This document shows, one piece after another, positions 38,395 to 50,117 of a stretch of DNA of 61,994 nt. Source of the stretch: Stenotrophomonas sp. YIM B06876 (GTDB lineage Bacteria; Pseudomonadota; Gammaproteobacteria; Xanthomonadales; Xanthomonadaceae). The translations under genes were made by a program, and so were the position numbers. The DNA is taken from NCBI RefSeq assembly GCF_030711595.1, contig NZ_JAUJUJ010000007.1, positions 48,691-110,684 of the forward strand, in the 5' to 3' direction. Under the pieces are notes generated by a model that had not been told where the DNA came from, ran no database searches, and saw only the letters and a program-made list of their open reading frames with translations. Every line of letters starts with the position of its first letter. The stretch's first letter is position 1.

Positions 38395-39324
38395 ATGGAT
38401 CTGGAAGACTGGTCAACCCGGCTGAAAGTGTTTGCCGACGCCACCCGCGTGCGGTTGCTGACCCTGCTGGAACAGGAGGAATTGACCGTGGCCGAGCTCT
38501 CGGCCATCACCACGCTGGCGCAGCCGCGGGTCTCGACCCATCTGGCGCGACTGAAGGAAGCCGGGCTGGTGCGCGACCGCCGCGCCGGGGTATCGGCCTA
38601 TTACCGCTTCGACGACGCGGCGCTGGACCCGGCACAGCGCGCCCTGTGGCATGCGCTGAGCAGTGGCAGCGATGACCCGCTGTTGCGCCAGGATGCTGAA
38701 CGGGTGCCTTCGGTACTGGCCATGCGCGCCGCCGACCAGAACTGGGCCGACAGCGTGGCCGGCGATATGGAGCGCCATTATTCACCCGGCCGCACCTGGG
38801 AAGCCATGGCGCGCAGCGCGCTGCCGCTGCTGGAAACCGGCGACGTGCTCGATATCGCCTCCGGCGATGGCGTACTGGCCGAGCTGCTGGCACCGCATGC
38901 GCAGCGCTATGTCTGCATCGACACCAGCACCCGCGTGGTGGCCGCGGCCAGCGAGCGCCTGCGCAGGCTGGCCAATGTCGAAGTCCTTGAAGGCGATATG
39001 CATGCCCTGCCCTTCGACGACGGCAGTTTCGACCTGGTGATCCTGATGCACGCCCTGACCTACGCCAGCAAGCCGGCCCAGGCCGTGGCCGAAGGCGCGC
39101 GGGTGTTGCGCCCCGGTGGCCGGCTGATGCTGTGCAGCCTGGCCCAGCACGAGCACAAGGCCGCGGTCGAGGCTTACGGCCACGTCAATCTGGGCTTCAC
39201 CGCCAAGGAGCTGCGCAGATTCGTCGAGAAGGCCGGGCTGGACGTCTCCAGCCTGGAAACCGTGACCCGTGAAAAGCGCCCGCCGCATTTTGAAGTGATC
39301 TCGCTGATCGCCCACAAGTCCTGA
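38395..39324 (+). CDS. ArsR-family regulator fused to a SAM-dependent methyltransferase domain
   Basis: The 309-aa protein has an N-terminal winged-helix ArsR domain (about residues 1-85), with recognition helix in [23 protein letters not shown]-terminal class I methyltransferase domain (about 120-305) has the SAM motif [15 protein letters not shown] near 150, CIDTST and [19 protein letters not shown]. ArsR-methyltransferase fusions and related SahR proteins are known regulators of the SAM/methionine cycle in Proteobacteria, sensing S-adenosyl compounds. Here the gene directly precedes both metH parts (26 bp) and follows an operator-like dyad, so autoregulation with metH is likely. ATG 38395 has AGGTGG six bases upstream. 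Whether the methyltransferase domain is catalytic or only a ligand pocket is unknown. Confidence 0.9.
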   Translation: MDLEDWSTRLKVFADATRVRLLTLLEQEELTVAELSAITTLAQPRVSTHLARLKEAGLVRDRRAGVSAYYRFDDAALDPAQRALWHALSSGSDDPLLRQDAERVPSVLAMRAADQNWADSVAGDMERHYSPGRTWEAMARSALPLLETGDVLDIASGDGVLAELLAPHAQRYVCIDTSTRVVAAASERLRRLANVEVLEGDMHALPFDDGSFDLVILMHALTYASKPAQAVAEGARVLRPGGRLMLCSLAQHEHKAAVEAYGHVNLGFTAKELRRFVEKAGLDVSSLETVTREKRPPHFEVISLIAHKS

Positions 39325-39350
39325 TCCCCTCCCGCAGAGTCTCCTATTCC

Positions 39351-40426
39351 ATGCACGCCTCCCCCTGGCTCCATCCCGCGCGTGTCGCCAAGCTGTTGCA
39401 GGCGCTCGAGCAGCGCATCCTGGTCATCGATGGCGCCATGGGCACCATGATCCAGCGCCACCGGCTGGAAGAAGGCGATTACCGCGGCGAGCGTTTCGCC
39501 GGCGGCTTCGACAGCCGGCAGGGGCATGGCCCGGGTTGCGGGCACGACCTCAAGGGCAACAACGACCTGCTGCTGCTGACGCGGCCGGAGGTGATCGCCG
39601 GGATCCACACCGCGTACCTGGAAGCCGGCGCCGACCTGGTGGAAACCAACACCTTCAACGCCACCGCGATCAGCCAGGCCGACTACCACCTGCAACATCT
39701 GGTGTACGAGTTGAACCGGACCGGCGCGGCAGTGGCGCGGCAATGCTGCGACGCAGCCGAGGCGCGCACACCGGACCAGCCGCGTTTTGTCATCGGCGTG
39801 CTCGGCCCGACCAGCCGCACCGCGTCTATCAGCCCGGACGTGACCGACCCGGGCTTCCGCAACACCAGTTTCGATGAATTGCGCGACACCTACCGCCAGG
39901 CCATCGAGGGCCTGATCGATGGCGGTGCCGATACCCTGATGGTGGAAACCATCTTCGACACGCTCAACGCCAAGGCGGCGCTGTTCGCCATCGAAGAGGT
40001 GTTTGAAGCCCGCGGGGGACGCCTGCCAGTGATGATTTCCGGCACCATCACCGATGCCTCCGGGCGCACCCTGTCCGGGCAGACCGCCGAAGCCTTCCAC
40101 GCTTCGGTCGCGCACGGCCGCCCGCTGTCGATCGGCCTGAACTGCGCGCTGGGCGCCGCCGATATGCGCCCGCATGTGGAAACACTGTCGCGGGTGAGCC
40201 GTGGCTATATCAGCGCCCATCCCAACGCCGGCCTGCCCAACGCCTTCGGCGAATACGACGAGACACCCGAAGAGATGGCCGCCACCTTGAAGGAGTTCGC
40301 CCAGTCGGGCCTGCTCAATCTGGTCGGCGGCTGCTGCGGTACCACCCCGGACCACATCCGCGCGATTGCCCGGGCTGTTGCCGGCATCGCACCGCGGCAA
40401 CTTCCCGGCAGGCAGGAGCAGGCGCC

Positions 40427-40430
<4 letters not shown>
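39351..40430 (+). CDS. metH: Methionine synthase, homocysteine-binding part (split MetH, N-terminal)
   Basis: First half of cobalamin-dependent methionine synthase. The 359-aa protein equals the homocysteine S-methyltransferase barrel of E. coli MetH (about residues 1-350). [20 protein letters not shown] is near the N-terminus and [20 protein letters not shown] follows. The zinc cysteines are in GLNCALGA and the C-terminal [10 protein letters not shown]. Translation stops at 40430, where the start of the second part overlaps (ATGA), so the two chains are coupled and probably form a complex. Split MetH of this kind is usual in xanthomonads. It follows the ArsR-methyltransferase gene. Confidence 0.96.
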
Positions 40431-43108
<2,678 letters not shown>

Positions 43109-43370
43109 GGGGCATTGCCGAATGGCAGGCAGGTGGGCGCATGGCCACGCGCCGGTCGTCCCGGCGCGTCATCACTTCGTGGCAAGGACAACGGCCGCGG
43201 GTGAACCGTTGCCCCGCCTGCGATCGCCCAACGCGCCGATGCATCCAAGGCAATAACTGCAGCTGTCATCAGACCGGCATCCGGTCCACAATGTGGTGCA
43301 TCGGCGCTGCCCGTGCCACGACCGCAGCACCTTCCCCTTCTGTTTTCCTGCGTCTCCGGGCGCGATACCG

Positions 43371-44561
43371 ATGACTTCCGTTCCCCGCCTTCCAGATGCC
43401 GTGCCCGCCGCACGGCTGTCCAGTTTCTACTTTTTCTACTACGCCGCGCTGGGCGCGTTCACCCCGTACTGGAGCCTGTACCTGCAGTCACGCGGCATGA
43501 GCGTCACCGCGATCAGCGTGATGATGAGCCTGTGGTATGCCACCCGCGTGGTCGCCCCCAGCACCTGGACCTCGTTGGCGGCGGTGTCGCCACAGCCGAT
43601 CCGCTGGCTGCGGCTCGGCTGCGTGCTCACCCTGCTGTCGTTCTCCGGATTCCTGCTGCCGCAGCAACAGTGGGCACTGTATGCGCTGATGGTGGTGTTC
43701 TGTTTCTTCTACAACGCGGTGATGCCGCAGTTCGAATCGATCACCCTCACCCACCTGGGCGCCGACAGCCACCGCTACGGCATGATCCGGGTCTGGGGCT
43801 CGCTCGGGTTCATCGCGGTGGTGAGCCTGTTCGGCTGGCTGATCGAGCGCTACGGTGCCGGCCGGCTGCCCTGGCTGATGCTGCCGCTGTTCGTGCTGCT
43901 GGTCGCCTCGTCATTCGCCAACCGCTATGCGCGCCATGTCGGCAGCCACAGCCTGCACGCCGAAGGTTTCTGGACCATCGTGCGCCGCCCGGCAGTGCTG
44001 GCGTTCTTCATCGCCGCCTTCCTAGAGCAGCTGTCGTTCGGCCCGTACTACACCTTCTTCTCGCTCTACATGGACGATCACGGCTATGCCACCTCGACGC
44101 TGGGCCTGATGTGGACCGTCGGGGTGGTGTTCGAGCTGGCGGTATTCTTCCTGATCTCCCGCTTCTTCCGGCGCTGGGATGCCAGCTGGCTGATGATCAT
44201 GTCGATGGCCAGTGCCGTGCTGCGCTGGTGGGCCACCGCGCTGTGGCCGGAGAACCTGCCGGTGATGCTGGTCGCCCAGGCCACCCACTGTCTGGGCTTT
44301 GCCGCCTTCTTCGCCTCGGCGATGCAGCTGCTGGCGCGCTATTTCCCCGGCAACCTCAACGGTCACGGCCAGGGCCTGTTCTACGGTTTTTCCTCCGGCC
44401 TGGGTGGCGTGCTGGGCGCGCTGATCGCCGGCCAGCTGTGGCCGTTGGGCAACGGCAAGGTCGCCTTTATCGTGGCCGGTTTCTTCGCGCTGACGGGCAC
44501 CCTGATCGCCTGGCGGTTCCTGCCCCCGCGCACCCCCGTGCCTGCGCCGGTGACGGGCTGA
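43371..44561 (+). CDS. MFS transporter, HcaT/nucleoside-symporter-like
   Basis: Twelve-helix inner-membrane carrier of 396 aa in the MFS_1_like group, similar in layout to the phenylpropionate permease HcaT of E. coli. Helix 1 starts SSFYFFYYAALGAFTPYWSLYL. RYGMIRVWGSLGFIAVVSLFG lies between helices 4 and 5, and FFLISRFFRRWDASWL marks the second-half loop. The C-terminal helix ends FALTGTLIAWRF. The frame is open 26 codons upstream, but ATG 43371 (MTSVPRLPDAVPAAR) gives the family's usual start; the Shine-Dalgarno is weak. The substrate is unknown. It is preceded by a 262-bp gap with no gene evident and followed by a terminator. Confidence 0.88.
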   Translation: MTSVPRLPDAVPAARLSSFYFFYYAALGAFTPYWSLYLQSRGMSVTAISVMMSLWYATRVVAPSTWTSLAAVSPQPIRWLRLGCVLTLLSFSGFLLPQQQWALYALMVVFCFFYNAVMPQFESITLTHLGADSHRYGMIRVWGSLGFIAVVSLFGWLIERYGAGRLPWLMLPLFVLLVASSFANRYARHVGSHSLHAEGFWTIVRRPAVLAFFIAAFLEQLSFGPYYTFFSLYMDDHGYATSTLGLMWTVGVVFELAVFFLISRFFRRWDASWLMIMSMASAVLRWWATALWPENLPVMLVAQATHCLGFAAFFASAMQLLARYFPGNLNGHGQGLFYGFSSGLGGVLGALIAGQLWPLGNGKVAFIVAGFFALTGTLIAWRFLPPRTPVPAPVTG

Positions 44562-44568
44562 GAACAGG

Positions 44569-44598
44569 AAAAAAAACAGGCGCCGCAAGGGCGCCTGT
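44569..44598 (-). terminator. Rho-independent terminator of the ugd-slyX-YaiL-like group
   Basis: ACAGGCGCC / GGCGCCTGT (44576-44584 and 44590-44598) forms a 9-bp stem with a five-base loop. On the minus strand it is followed by a run of eight T. It begins 25 bp past the DUF2058 gene stop and also lies just past the convergent MFS gene. Confidence 0.9.
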
Positions 44599-44622
44599 TG
44601 CCGCTGCCGGTCCAGACCGCAG

Positions 44623-45276
44623 TCACCAGACCAGGTCGTCGGGCACCCGGTATTGCGGATCGGCGTAGGGATCTTCTTCAGCGCTGGCGTTGGGGTCCAC
44701 CTTCAACGCCACCGCCTGCGCAAATACCGCCTCGGCCTGCGCCAGCAACTCGGCGCTGACCAGCAAATAGCGTCCGTTCTGCTGCAGCACGCCCAGCTCG
44801 CCGGCGTTGAGCGCCTTGAGCTGCTCGGCATTTACATAGATCCGCTTGATCTTGCCACCGTAGGGGAAGTGGCGGGCGATCTCGGCGGCGGGGTCGTTGA
44901 GCCCCTTGTCCTTGATCAGCTCGTCCAGCCTGGCGCGGGCTTCGCGGCGCAGTCGCGCTTCTTCCTGCTTCAGGCGCTCGGCTTCCAGCCGCTCGTCCTT
45001 CTCGCGCTGGGCCCGGATCGCATAGGCCTTGGCCAGGTCGATATCCTCGCGCGAACGCGGCTTGCCCGGACCCTGCGCTTGTGCGGGCCGGCCGTTGCCA
45101 GCGCGTGCCTGCGGCTTGCGCGGCTCGCCATTACGGCTGCGGCCGGCATCGCCCGGCTTGCCGGTGGACCGGCCGCCAGAAGGTGTCTGATCACGCCGGG
45201 AATCGGGCTTGCGCTCCGGTTTGGGCGCAGATTTGAAGCCCAGCCCGAGCAGCTGGTCGCGGAGAGTATCGCTCAT
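44623..45276 (-). CDS. DUF2058 (YaiL-like) protein
   Basis: The 217-aa product has the DUF2058 layout: an N-terminal MSDTLRDQLLGLGFKSAPKPE, a long basic, proline/glycine/arginine-rich disordered stretch (about 20-75), a charged helix REKDERLEAERLKQEEARLR, and a C-terminal folded part with IARHFPYGGKIKRIYVN. The family, which includes E. coli YaiL, is annotated as nucleoid- or polynucleotide-associated, but its function is not established; the basic segment fits nucleic-acid binding. It lies 8 bp after slyX on the same strand and ends at a strong terminator, so it is probably the last gene of a four- or five-gene transcript. Confidence 0.88.
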   Translation of the reverse strand: MSDTLRDQLLGLGFKSAPKPERKPDSRRDQTPSGGRSTGKPGDAGRSRNGEPRKPQARAGNGRPAQAQGPGKPRSREDIDLAKAYAIRAQREKDERLEAERLKQEEARLRREARARLDELIKDKGLNDPAAEIARHFPYGGKIKRIYVNAEQLKALNAGELGVLQQNGRYLLVSAELLAQAEAVFAQAVALKVDPNASAEEDPYADPQYRVPDDLVW

Positions 45277-45284
45277 GGGAATTG

Positions 45285-45524
45285 TCAGTAATGCGGCGGA
45301 GGCGGTTCATCGGTGGCATCGGCATACAACGCGGTACGCACCTTGCCCAGGTCATCGAGCAGGTGGTGCAGCACGTCGGAATTGCGCGACCCCTGCATGC
45401 GCGCGTCAGCCAAGGCCTCGCTCAGTTCGGCCAGCGCCTGCTCCTGGAAGGAGACGCGCATTTCCAGCTCGACCAGACGCTCTTCCAGGGCCTGCTCGCG
45501 CGGTGTGGGGGGCAACTCATGCAT
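45285..45524 (-). CDS. slyX: SlyX family protein
   Basis: Short coiled-coil protein of 79 aa. It has the typical SlyX heptads ([22 protein letters not shown]) followed by a linker and the diagnostic C-terminus ending PPPPHY. Function is unresolved; in E. coli it lies beside slyD and was noticed there for lysis-related mapping. Its start overlaps the ugd stop by eight bases, so it is coupled to ugd. Here it is not next to slyD, although an FKBP-type isomerase lies two genes upstream in the same transcript. Confidence 0.9.
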   Translation of the reverse strand: MHELPPTPREQALEERLVELEMRVSFQEQALAELSEALADARMQGSRNSDVLHHLLDDLGKVRTALYADATDEPPPPHY

Positions 45525-46866
45525 TCAACGAACGTCCCCGGCCAATGCCGTAATAGGCGAGGCCGGCGGCCTCGATTTCCTGCGGGTCATAAAGATTGCG
45601 ACCGTCGAACACGACGGCATCGCCCAGCGCCCTGTGCATGGCGGCAAAATCCGGGCTGCGGAACTGTTTCCATTCGGTAACCACGGCCAGCGCATCGGCG
45701 CCCTCGAGTGCGGCCGAGGCCGACTCGCAGAACACCAGATCGTCGCGCTCACCGAAAACACGTCGCGCTTCGGCGCTGGCTTCCGGATCGTACACGCGCA
45801 CCTTGGCACCACCTTCCCACAGCTGGGCCAGCAGGCGCCGGCTGGGGGCTTCACGCATGTCATCGGTATCCGGCTTGAACGCCAGGCCCCACACGGCAAA
45901 GGTCTTGCCGTGGACGCCCTCGTCTTCGCCGCGATCGTAATGGCGCTGGATCAGCTCGAACAGATGGCCCTTCTGTGCCTCGTTGACCGCTTCCACCGCG
46001 TTCAACAGGCGCGGCTCATGGCCGTGCTGGGTCGCGATGCGGGCCAGCGCCTGCACATCCTTGGGGAAGCACGAACCACCGTACCCGGCCCCGGGATAGA
46101 TGAAGTGCCAGCCGATGCGCGGGTCCGAACCGATTCCCTGGCGGACCTGCTCGATATCCGCACCGACACGCTCGGCGATATTGGCGATCTCGTTCATGAA
46201 ACTGATCTTGGTCGCCAGCATCGCATTGGCCGCGTACTTGGTCAGTTCGGCCGAACGCACGTCCATCTCCACCACGCGGTCGCGGTTGCGGTTGAACGGC
46301 GCATACAGCCGGCGCATCAGCGCCACCGCCTCGGCGCTGCTGGCGCCGATGACGATACGGTCGGGGCGCATGCAGTCGGCGACCGCATCGCCTTCCTTGA
46401 GGAACTCGGGGTTGGAGACGACGTCGAAGTCGATCTCCACCGCGCGTGCGCGCAGCTCTTCGGCAATGGCCGCACGCACCTGGTCGGCGGTACCGACCGG
46501 TACCGTCGACTTGTTGACCACCACGGCCGGCACGCTCAGGTGGCGGCCGATGGTGCGGGCCACCGCCAGCACGTACTGCAGGTCGGCACTGCCATCCTCA
46601 TCGGGAGGCGTGCCGACGGCAATGAAGATCACCTGCCCATGGGCGATGGCGGTGGCCGCCTCGGTGGTGAAAGCCAGCCGCGCCGAAGCGTGGTTGGCCT
46701 TGACCATCGATTCCAGTCCCGGCTCGTAGATCGGGATGACGCCGCGGTTGAGGCCGTCCACCTTGGCCTGGTCGATGTCGACGCAGACCACCTGGTGGCC
46801 CACTTCGGCCAGGCAGGTGCCGGTGACGAGGCCGACATAGCCGGTACCGAATATCGCAACACGCAT
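45517..46866 (-). CDS. ugd: UDP-glucose 6-dehydrogenase
   Basis: Oxidises UDP-glucose to UDP-glucuronate with two NAD+, feeding exopolysaccharide and surface-sugar synthesis. The 449-aa protein has the NAD motif [10 protein letters not shown] (residues 7-16), STVPVGTAD near 120, the central helix region [17 protein letters not shown], the catalytic cysteine in [14 protein letters not shown] near 260, and [16 protein letters not shown] in the C-terminal domain. AGGAG lies 11 bases before the ATG. It is 23 bp after the FKBP gene and overlaps slyX. No polysaccharide gene cluster is in the window. Confidence 0.97.
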   Translation of the reverse strand: MRVAIFGTGYVGLVTGTCLAEVGHQVVCVDIDQAKVDGLNRGVIPIYEPGLESMVKANHASARLAFTTEAATAIAHGQVIFIAVGTPPDEDGSADLQYVLAVARTIGRHLSVPAVVVNKSTVPVGTADQVRAAIAEELRARAVEIDFDVVSNPEFLKEGDAVADCMRPDRIVIGASSAEAVALMRRLYAPFNRNRDRVVEMDVRSAELTKYAANAMLATKISFMNEIANIAERVGADIEQVRQGIGSDPRIGWHFIYPGAGYGGSCFPKDVQALARIATQHGHEPRLLNAVEAVNEAQKGHLFELIQRHYDRGEDEGVHGKTFAVWGLAFKPDTDDMREAPSRRLLAQLWEGGAKVRVYDPEASAEARRVFGERDDLVFCESASAALEGADALAVVTEWKQFRSPDFAAMHRALGDAVVFDGRNLYDPQEIEAAGLAYYGIGRGRSLNA

Positions 46867-46889
46867 GGCGGTGGTGACTCCTGTGATTC

Positions 46890-47849
46890 TTACCGCACGA
46901 TACCCAGCAGCTCGACGTCGAACGTCAAGGCCGCGTCAGGGCCGATCGGACCACCCGGCGTGCCGTTGCTGCCATAGGCCAGCTCGGACGGGATCCAGAA
47001 ACGGTATTTCGAACCGGTCGGCATCAGCGACACGCCTTCCGACCACCCCTTGATGACCTGGTCCAGACCGAACTCGATCGGCTCGCCACGCTGATAGCTG
47101 CTGTCGAACACGGTGCCGTCGAGCAGTTTGCCTTCGTAGTTCACCCGGACCTTGCTGCTGGGCAGTGGACGCTCGCCGCTACCGGCGCGCAGCACCTGGT
47201 ACTGCAGGCCCGAGGCGGTGGTCACCACGCCCGGCTGGGTCTTGTTCTTGGCCAGGAAGTCATTGCCGGCCTTGCGGTTGTCGGCACCGGCCGCGGCCTG
47301 CTTGGCGCTGCTGAAGGCCTGCAACGTGGCCTGGGCCTGCTGGCGGTCCATCAGCGGGGTGCCCTTGGCGAACACGGTGCTGATGGCCTGGAACACCGAG
47401 TCCAGATCGATGTCTTTCTGGATCGGGGTCAGCGACGGGCCGATGGCATAGCCGCCGAGCATCAGACCGACCTTTTCGCGGTTGACCGCCGGCGGCTGGC
47501 TGCCCGGCGCCATGCCCGGCACCTGCTGGCCGCTGCGCGCCATCATCACGGTGCGCAGCGCCTGGTCGGTGGCCTGGGCTTCTTCCTGCGAAATCAGCGG
47601 CTGGCCGCCTGCAAACGCGTTTTCGACGGCGCGACGCAGCGCAGCGACATCCACTTCCGATGCGATGGGCTCAAACGAACTGGCCACATCGATACCGATG
47701 GCGTAGCCGACTTTTTCACGTTCCGAGGTCAAAACAGACTTCTCCTTGCTGGCCGCCGGAGCGGCAGGTTGCTGCGACATCACGACACCCGGTGCCGCTA
47801 TCGCCAGAATCAGTAGCGACGCCGCGGCGCCACGCATTCCCATCTTCAT
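46890..47849 (-). CDS. Secreted FKBP-type peptidyl-prolyl isomerase with duplicated N-terminal domain
   Basis: Periplasmic prolyl isomerase of 319 aa. It starts with a signal peptide ([21 protein letters not shown], cleavage near VMS-QQ). Two successive FKBP N-terminal dimerisation modules follow: one with [20 protein letters not shown] and [14 protein letters not shown] (about 42-105), the second with [21 protein letters not shown] and [15 protein letters not shown] (about 120-185). The C-terminal FKBP catalytic domain has [39 protein letters not shown] and [10 protein letters not shown]. Mip and FkpA usually carry one N-terminal module. AGGA lies nine bases before ATG 47849. It leads into ugd 23 bp downstream. 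Confidence 0.92.
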   Translation of the reverse strand: MKMGMRGAAASLLILAIAAPGVVMSQQPAAPAASKEKSVLTSEREKVGYAIGIDVASSFEPIASEVDVAALRRAVENAFAGGQPLISQEEAQATDQALRTVMMARSGQQVPGMAPGSQPPAVNREKVGLMLGGYAIGPSLTPIQKDIDLDSVFQAISTVFAKGTPLMDRQQAQATLQAFSSAKQAAAGADNRKAGNDFLAKNKTQPGVVTTASGLQYQVLRAGSGERPLPSSKVRVNYEGKLLDGTVFDSSYQRGEPIEFGLDQVIKGWSEGVSLMPTGSKYRFWIPSELAYGSNGTPGGPIGPDAALTFDVELLGIVR

Positions 47850-47934
47850 TCGCTGCTTTCCTGGAAGTGAATAGACGCCGCCGTCGGCGCGAGGGGCGAC
47901 ATTGTCGCACGCACGCCAGAGATGTCGAGACGCC

Positions 47935-48501
47935 TCAACGCCCGCGCGCCGGGGCGGCCAGCTCGCGTTCAATGGCCGCGCGCAATTGCGGATCATCCGG
48001 CGTCACCTTGCTGGGAAATTGCGCCACCACCCGGCCATCGCGGGAGATCAGATATTTGTGGAAATTCCAGCCCGGCGCCACCCCGGTCTCGCGGGTGAGG
48101 CGCTGGTACAACGGGGTGGCGTTGGCGCCGATCACACTGACCTTCTCGAACATCGGGAACTTGACCCCGTAGGTCAGCGTGCAGAATTCCTGGATCTGCG
48201 CCTCGCTGCCCGGCTCCTGCCCGCGGAAATCATTGGAGGGGAAGCCGAGCACGCTGAATCCGCGTGCGGCGTACTGCTGCTGGAGAGCCTCGAGCCCTTC
48301 GTACTGCGGGGTGAAGCCGCATTTGCTGGCGGTGTTCACCACCAGCAGCACTTTCCCACCGTATTCGCGGTTCAGGTTCACCGAGCCCTTGCCGGCCAGC
48401 GGACGAAACGCCTGGTCCAGCAACGGCGCGGCAATGGCACTGCCCGCCACCGTCAACACGGACGAAACAGTTATTGCAATCAAAAGCTTGCGGATTTTCA
48501 T
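47935..48501 (-). CDS. Exported glutathione peroxidase family protein
   Basis: Thiol peroxidase of 188 aa with an N-terminal signal peptide (MKIRKLLIAITVSSVLTVAGS, cleavage near AIAA), so it should act in the periplasm. The catalytic cysteine lies in NTASKCGFTPQYEGLE, the partner block GFPSNDFRGQEPG holds the conserved Gln, and GWNFHKYLISRDG holds the catalytic Trp-Asn. Bacterial members often use thioredoxin rather than glutathione. AGGA lies eight bases before ATG 48501. It is divergent from the YtrA-type operon and precedes the FKBP gene by 85 bp on the same strand. Confidence 0.93.
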   Translation of the reverse strand: MKIRKLLIAITVSSVLTVAGSAIAAPLLDQAFRPLAGKGSVNLNREYGGKVLLVVNTASKCGFTPQYEGLEALQQQYAARGFSVLGFPSNDFRGQEPGSEAQIQEFCTLTYGVKFPMFEKVSVIGANATPLYQRLTRETGVAPGWNFHKYLISRDGRVVAQFPSKVTPDDPQLRAAIERELAAPARGR

Positions 48502-48565
48502 TCGAGTAGTCCTGTGGCGGGGAAGCGGGAAATGGAGATAGGCCGAAAGTCTATATACGGGGGTG

Positions 48566-48606
48566 TTGACTACCGGCGTGCCGGTGTTATAGTTGAATAC
48601 AACACC
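48566..48606 (+). promoter_or_regulatory. Promoter with overlapping GGTG-N16-CACC operator for the YtrA-type operon
   Basis: TTGACT (48566-48571) and TATAGT (48588-48593) are separated by 16 bp, a strong-looking promoter. An inverted repeat GGTGTT-N12-AACACC covers 48583-48606, which equals GGTG-N16-CACC. I recall this spacing as the palindrome reported for the YtrA regulator of Xanthomonas citri. It overlaps the -10 box and start point, fitting repression by the GntR protein encoded downstream. Confidence 0.85.
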
Positions 48607-48631
48607 AGCCACCCTACACAGGGGACATGCG

Positions 48632-48877
48632 ATGAGCCTGATGCTCTGCAGATACACCCTCCAGGCCGTAACAGCCACCGGCAGCCTGATGCTGCTGGGC
48701 TGCCCGGCTTCGGCCGAGGGCGGCCGGTCGCCAGGATCGGAGTATGCCGCCTCGCAGCCCGTTGAAGAATGCGATGCCGCCCTCGCCGCTCCGGACAGGC
48801 GCTCGACGCGGCGCATCCACGCCAGCCTGTCGATGCCTTATTTTTCCTTTGCAAATACGCTGAACCCGCGGAGCTGA
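48632..48877 (+). CDS. Possible small exported lipoprotein at the head of the YtrA-type operon
   Basis: An 81-codon frame starts at ATG 48632, with GGGGA six bases upstream, about 30 bases after the expected transcription start. It has a hydrophobic segment (about residues 7-22) ending in LLGC, a possible lipobox, or PASA-EG, a possible signal-peptidase site; the rest is unremarkable. Its stop lies two bases before the GntR start codon, which would couple the two genes. I know no family match. It could instead be a leader frame without a functional product. Position and coupling are the main support. Confidence 0.4.
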   Translation: MSLMLCRYTLQAVTATGSLMLLGCPASAEGGRSPGSEYAASQPVEECDAALAAPDRRSTRRIHASLSMPYFSFANTLNPRS

Positions 48878-48879
48878 CC

Positions 48880-49242
48880 ATGAGCGATATCCAGTGGAGT
48901 GATGGTGCTCCCATCTACCGCCAGCTGAAGGATCGCGTGATTGCGATGATGCTGGACGGAATCATCAAGCCGGGCGACGCCCTGCCCTCGGTGCGCCAGG
49001 TGGCGGCCGAGTACCAGCTCAACCCGATCACGGTTTCACGCGCCTACCAGGAACTGGCCGACGAGAATCTGGTTGAAAAGCGCCGCGGCCTGGGCATGTT
49101 CATGACCGAGGAGGCCGCCCTGAAGCTGCGCGGCAATGAGCGCGAACGTTTTCTCAAAGACGAGTGGCCGGCGGTACTGGAACGCATCCAGCGCCTGGGC
49201 CTGACATTGGAAGATCTACTGCCACCGGGGACCACACTATGA
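48880..49242 (+). CDS. GntR-family regulator, YtrA subfamily
   Basis: Short transcription factor of 120 aa: an N-terminal winged helix of the GntR type (PIYRQLKDRVIAMMLDGIIKPG, DALPSVRQVAAEYQLNPITV, RAYQELADENLVEKRRGLGMF) and a brief C-terminal helical tail for dimerisation, as in YtrA rather than the larger FadR or HutC proteins. Such regulators commonly repress their own ABC-transporter operon and are relieved by cell-envelope stress or antibiotics. GGAG lies six bases before ATG 48880. Its stop overlaps the ABC ATPase start (ATGA). The likely operator is the GGTG-N16-CACC dyad 270 bp upstream. Confidence 0.93.
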   Translation: MSDIQWSDGAPIYRQLKDRVIAMMLDGIIKPGDALPSVRQVAAEYQLNPITVSRAYQELADENLVEKRRGLGMFMTEEAALKLRGNERERFLKDEWPAVLERIQRLGLTLEDLLPPGTTL

Positions 49243-50117
49243 ATGCCGCCGTCGTATCCGATGCCGTTGTTTCCGCCAGAGGCCTGCGCAAGGCCTACAA
49301 GAACAAGCTGGCGCTGGACAACACCAGTTTCACCATTGAACCGGGCCGCATCGTCGGCCTGATCGGACCCAATGGCGCCGGCAAGACCACCGTACTGAAG
49401 GCCATGCTGGGACTGGCCTCGTTCGAGGGCGAGCTGCAGGTGCTGGGCATGGACCCGCGCACCCAGCGCGACGCGCTGATGAACGATGTCTGCTTCATTG
49501 CCGATGTGGCGATCCTGCCGCGCTGGCTGAAGGTGCGCGATGCCATCGATTTCGTGGCCGGCGTGCATCCGCGCTTCGATCGCGACCGCTGCGAACGTTT
49601 CCTGGCCAACACCAAGCTGCTGCCCAGATCGCGGGTGCGCGAGCTGTCCAAGGGCATGGTGGTGCAGTTGCACCTGGCGCTGGTGATGGCGATCGACGCC
49701 AAGGTGCTGGTGCTGGACGAACCCACCCTCGGGCTGGACATCCTGTACCGCAAGGAGTTCTACCAGCGCCTGCTGGAGGACTACTTCGACGAGCAGAAGA
49801 CGATCATCGTCACCACCCACCAGGTGGAGGAGATCGAGCACATCCTCACCGACGTGATGTTCATCCGCGAAGGCCGCATCGTGCTGTCCACCGATATGGA
49901 AAGCCTGGCCGGCCGCTACACCGAGGTGCTGGCATCGGCCGACACCCTGAACCGTGCCCGCGCCCTGTCTCCGATCGACGAGCGCTCGCTGCCCTTCGGC
50001 AAGACCGTGCTGCTCTATGACGGGGCCGACCCGCAGCAGCTGGCCGCCCTGGGCGAAACCCGCAACCCCGGCCTGGCCGACCTGTTCGTGGCCATCATGA
50101 AGGGAACCTACGCATGA
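49239..50117 (+). CDS. ABC transporter ATP-binding protein (YtrA-regulated type)
   Basis: ATPase of 292 aa with Walker A GPNGAGKTT near residue 45, signature LSKGM (in VRELSKGMVVQLHLA, rather than LSGGQ), Walker B VLVLDEPTLGLD and the switch His in IVTTHQVEE. The C-terminal ~70 residues form a variable regulatory-type tail. It overlaps both the GntR gene before it and the permease gene after it (ATGA in each case). The ABC-2 arrangement suggests export or membrane-stress relief rather than uptake; no binding protein gene is present. Confidence 0.93.
   Translation: MNAAVVSDAVVSARGLRKAYKNKLALDNTSFTIEPGRIVGLIGPNGAGKTTVLKAMLGLASFEGELQVLGMDPRTQRDALMNDVCFIADVAILPRWLKVRDAIDFVAGVHPRFDRDRCERFLANTKLLPRSRVRELSKGMVVQLHLALVMAIDAKVLVLDEPTLGLDILYRKEFYQRLLEDYFDEQKTIIVTTHQVEEIEHILTDVMFIREGRIVLSTDMESLAGRYTEVLASADTLNRARALSPIDERSLPFGKTVLLYDGADPQQLAALGETRNPGLADLFVAIMKGTYA

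Noticed and set aside
39325..39350. Cobalamin or SAH riboswitch upstream of metH
   Set aside because: Only 26 bp separate metH from the regulator gene, and the operon leader before 38395 is too short; control is better explained by the dyad operator.
48632..48877. Treating the short frame before the GntR gene as a certain lipoprotein
   Set aside because: The lipobox-like LLGC follows a weak hydrophobic segment and no homologue is recognised, so it is listed only as possible.
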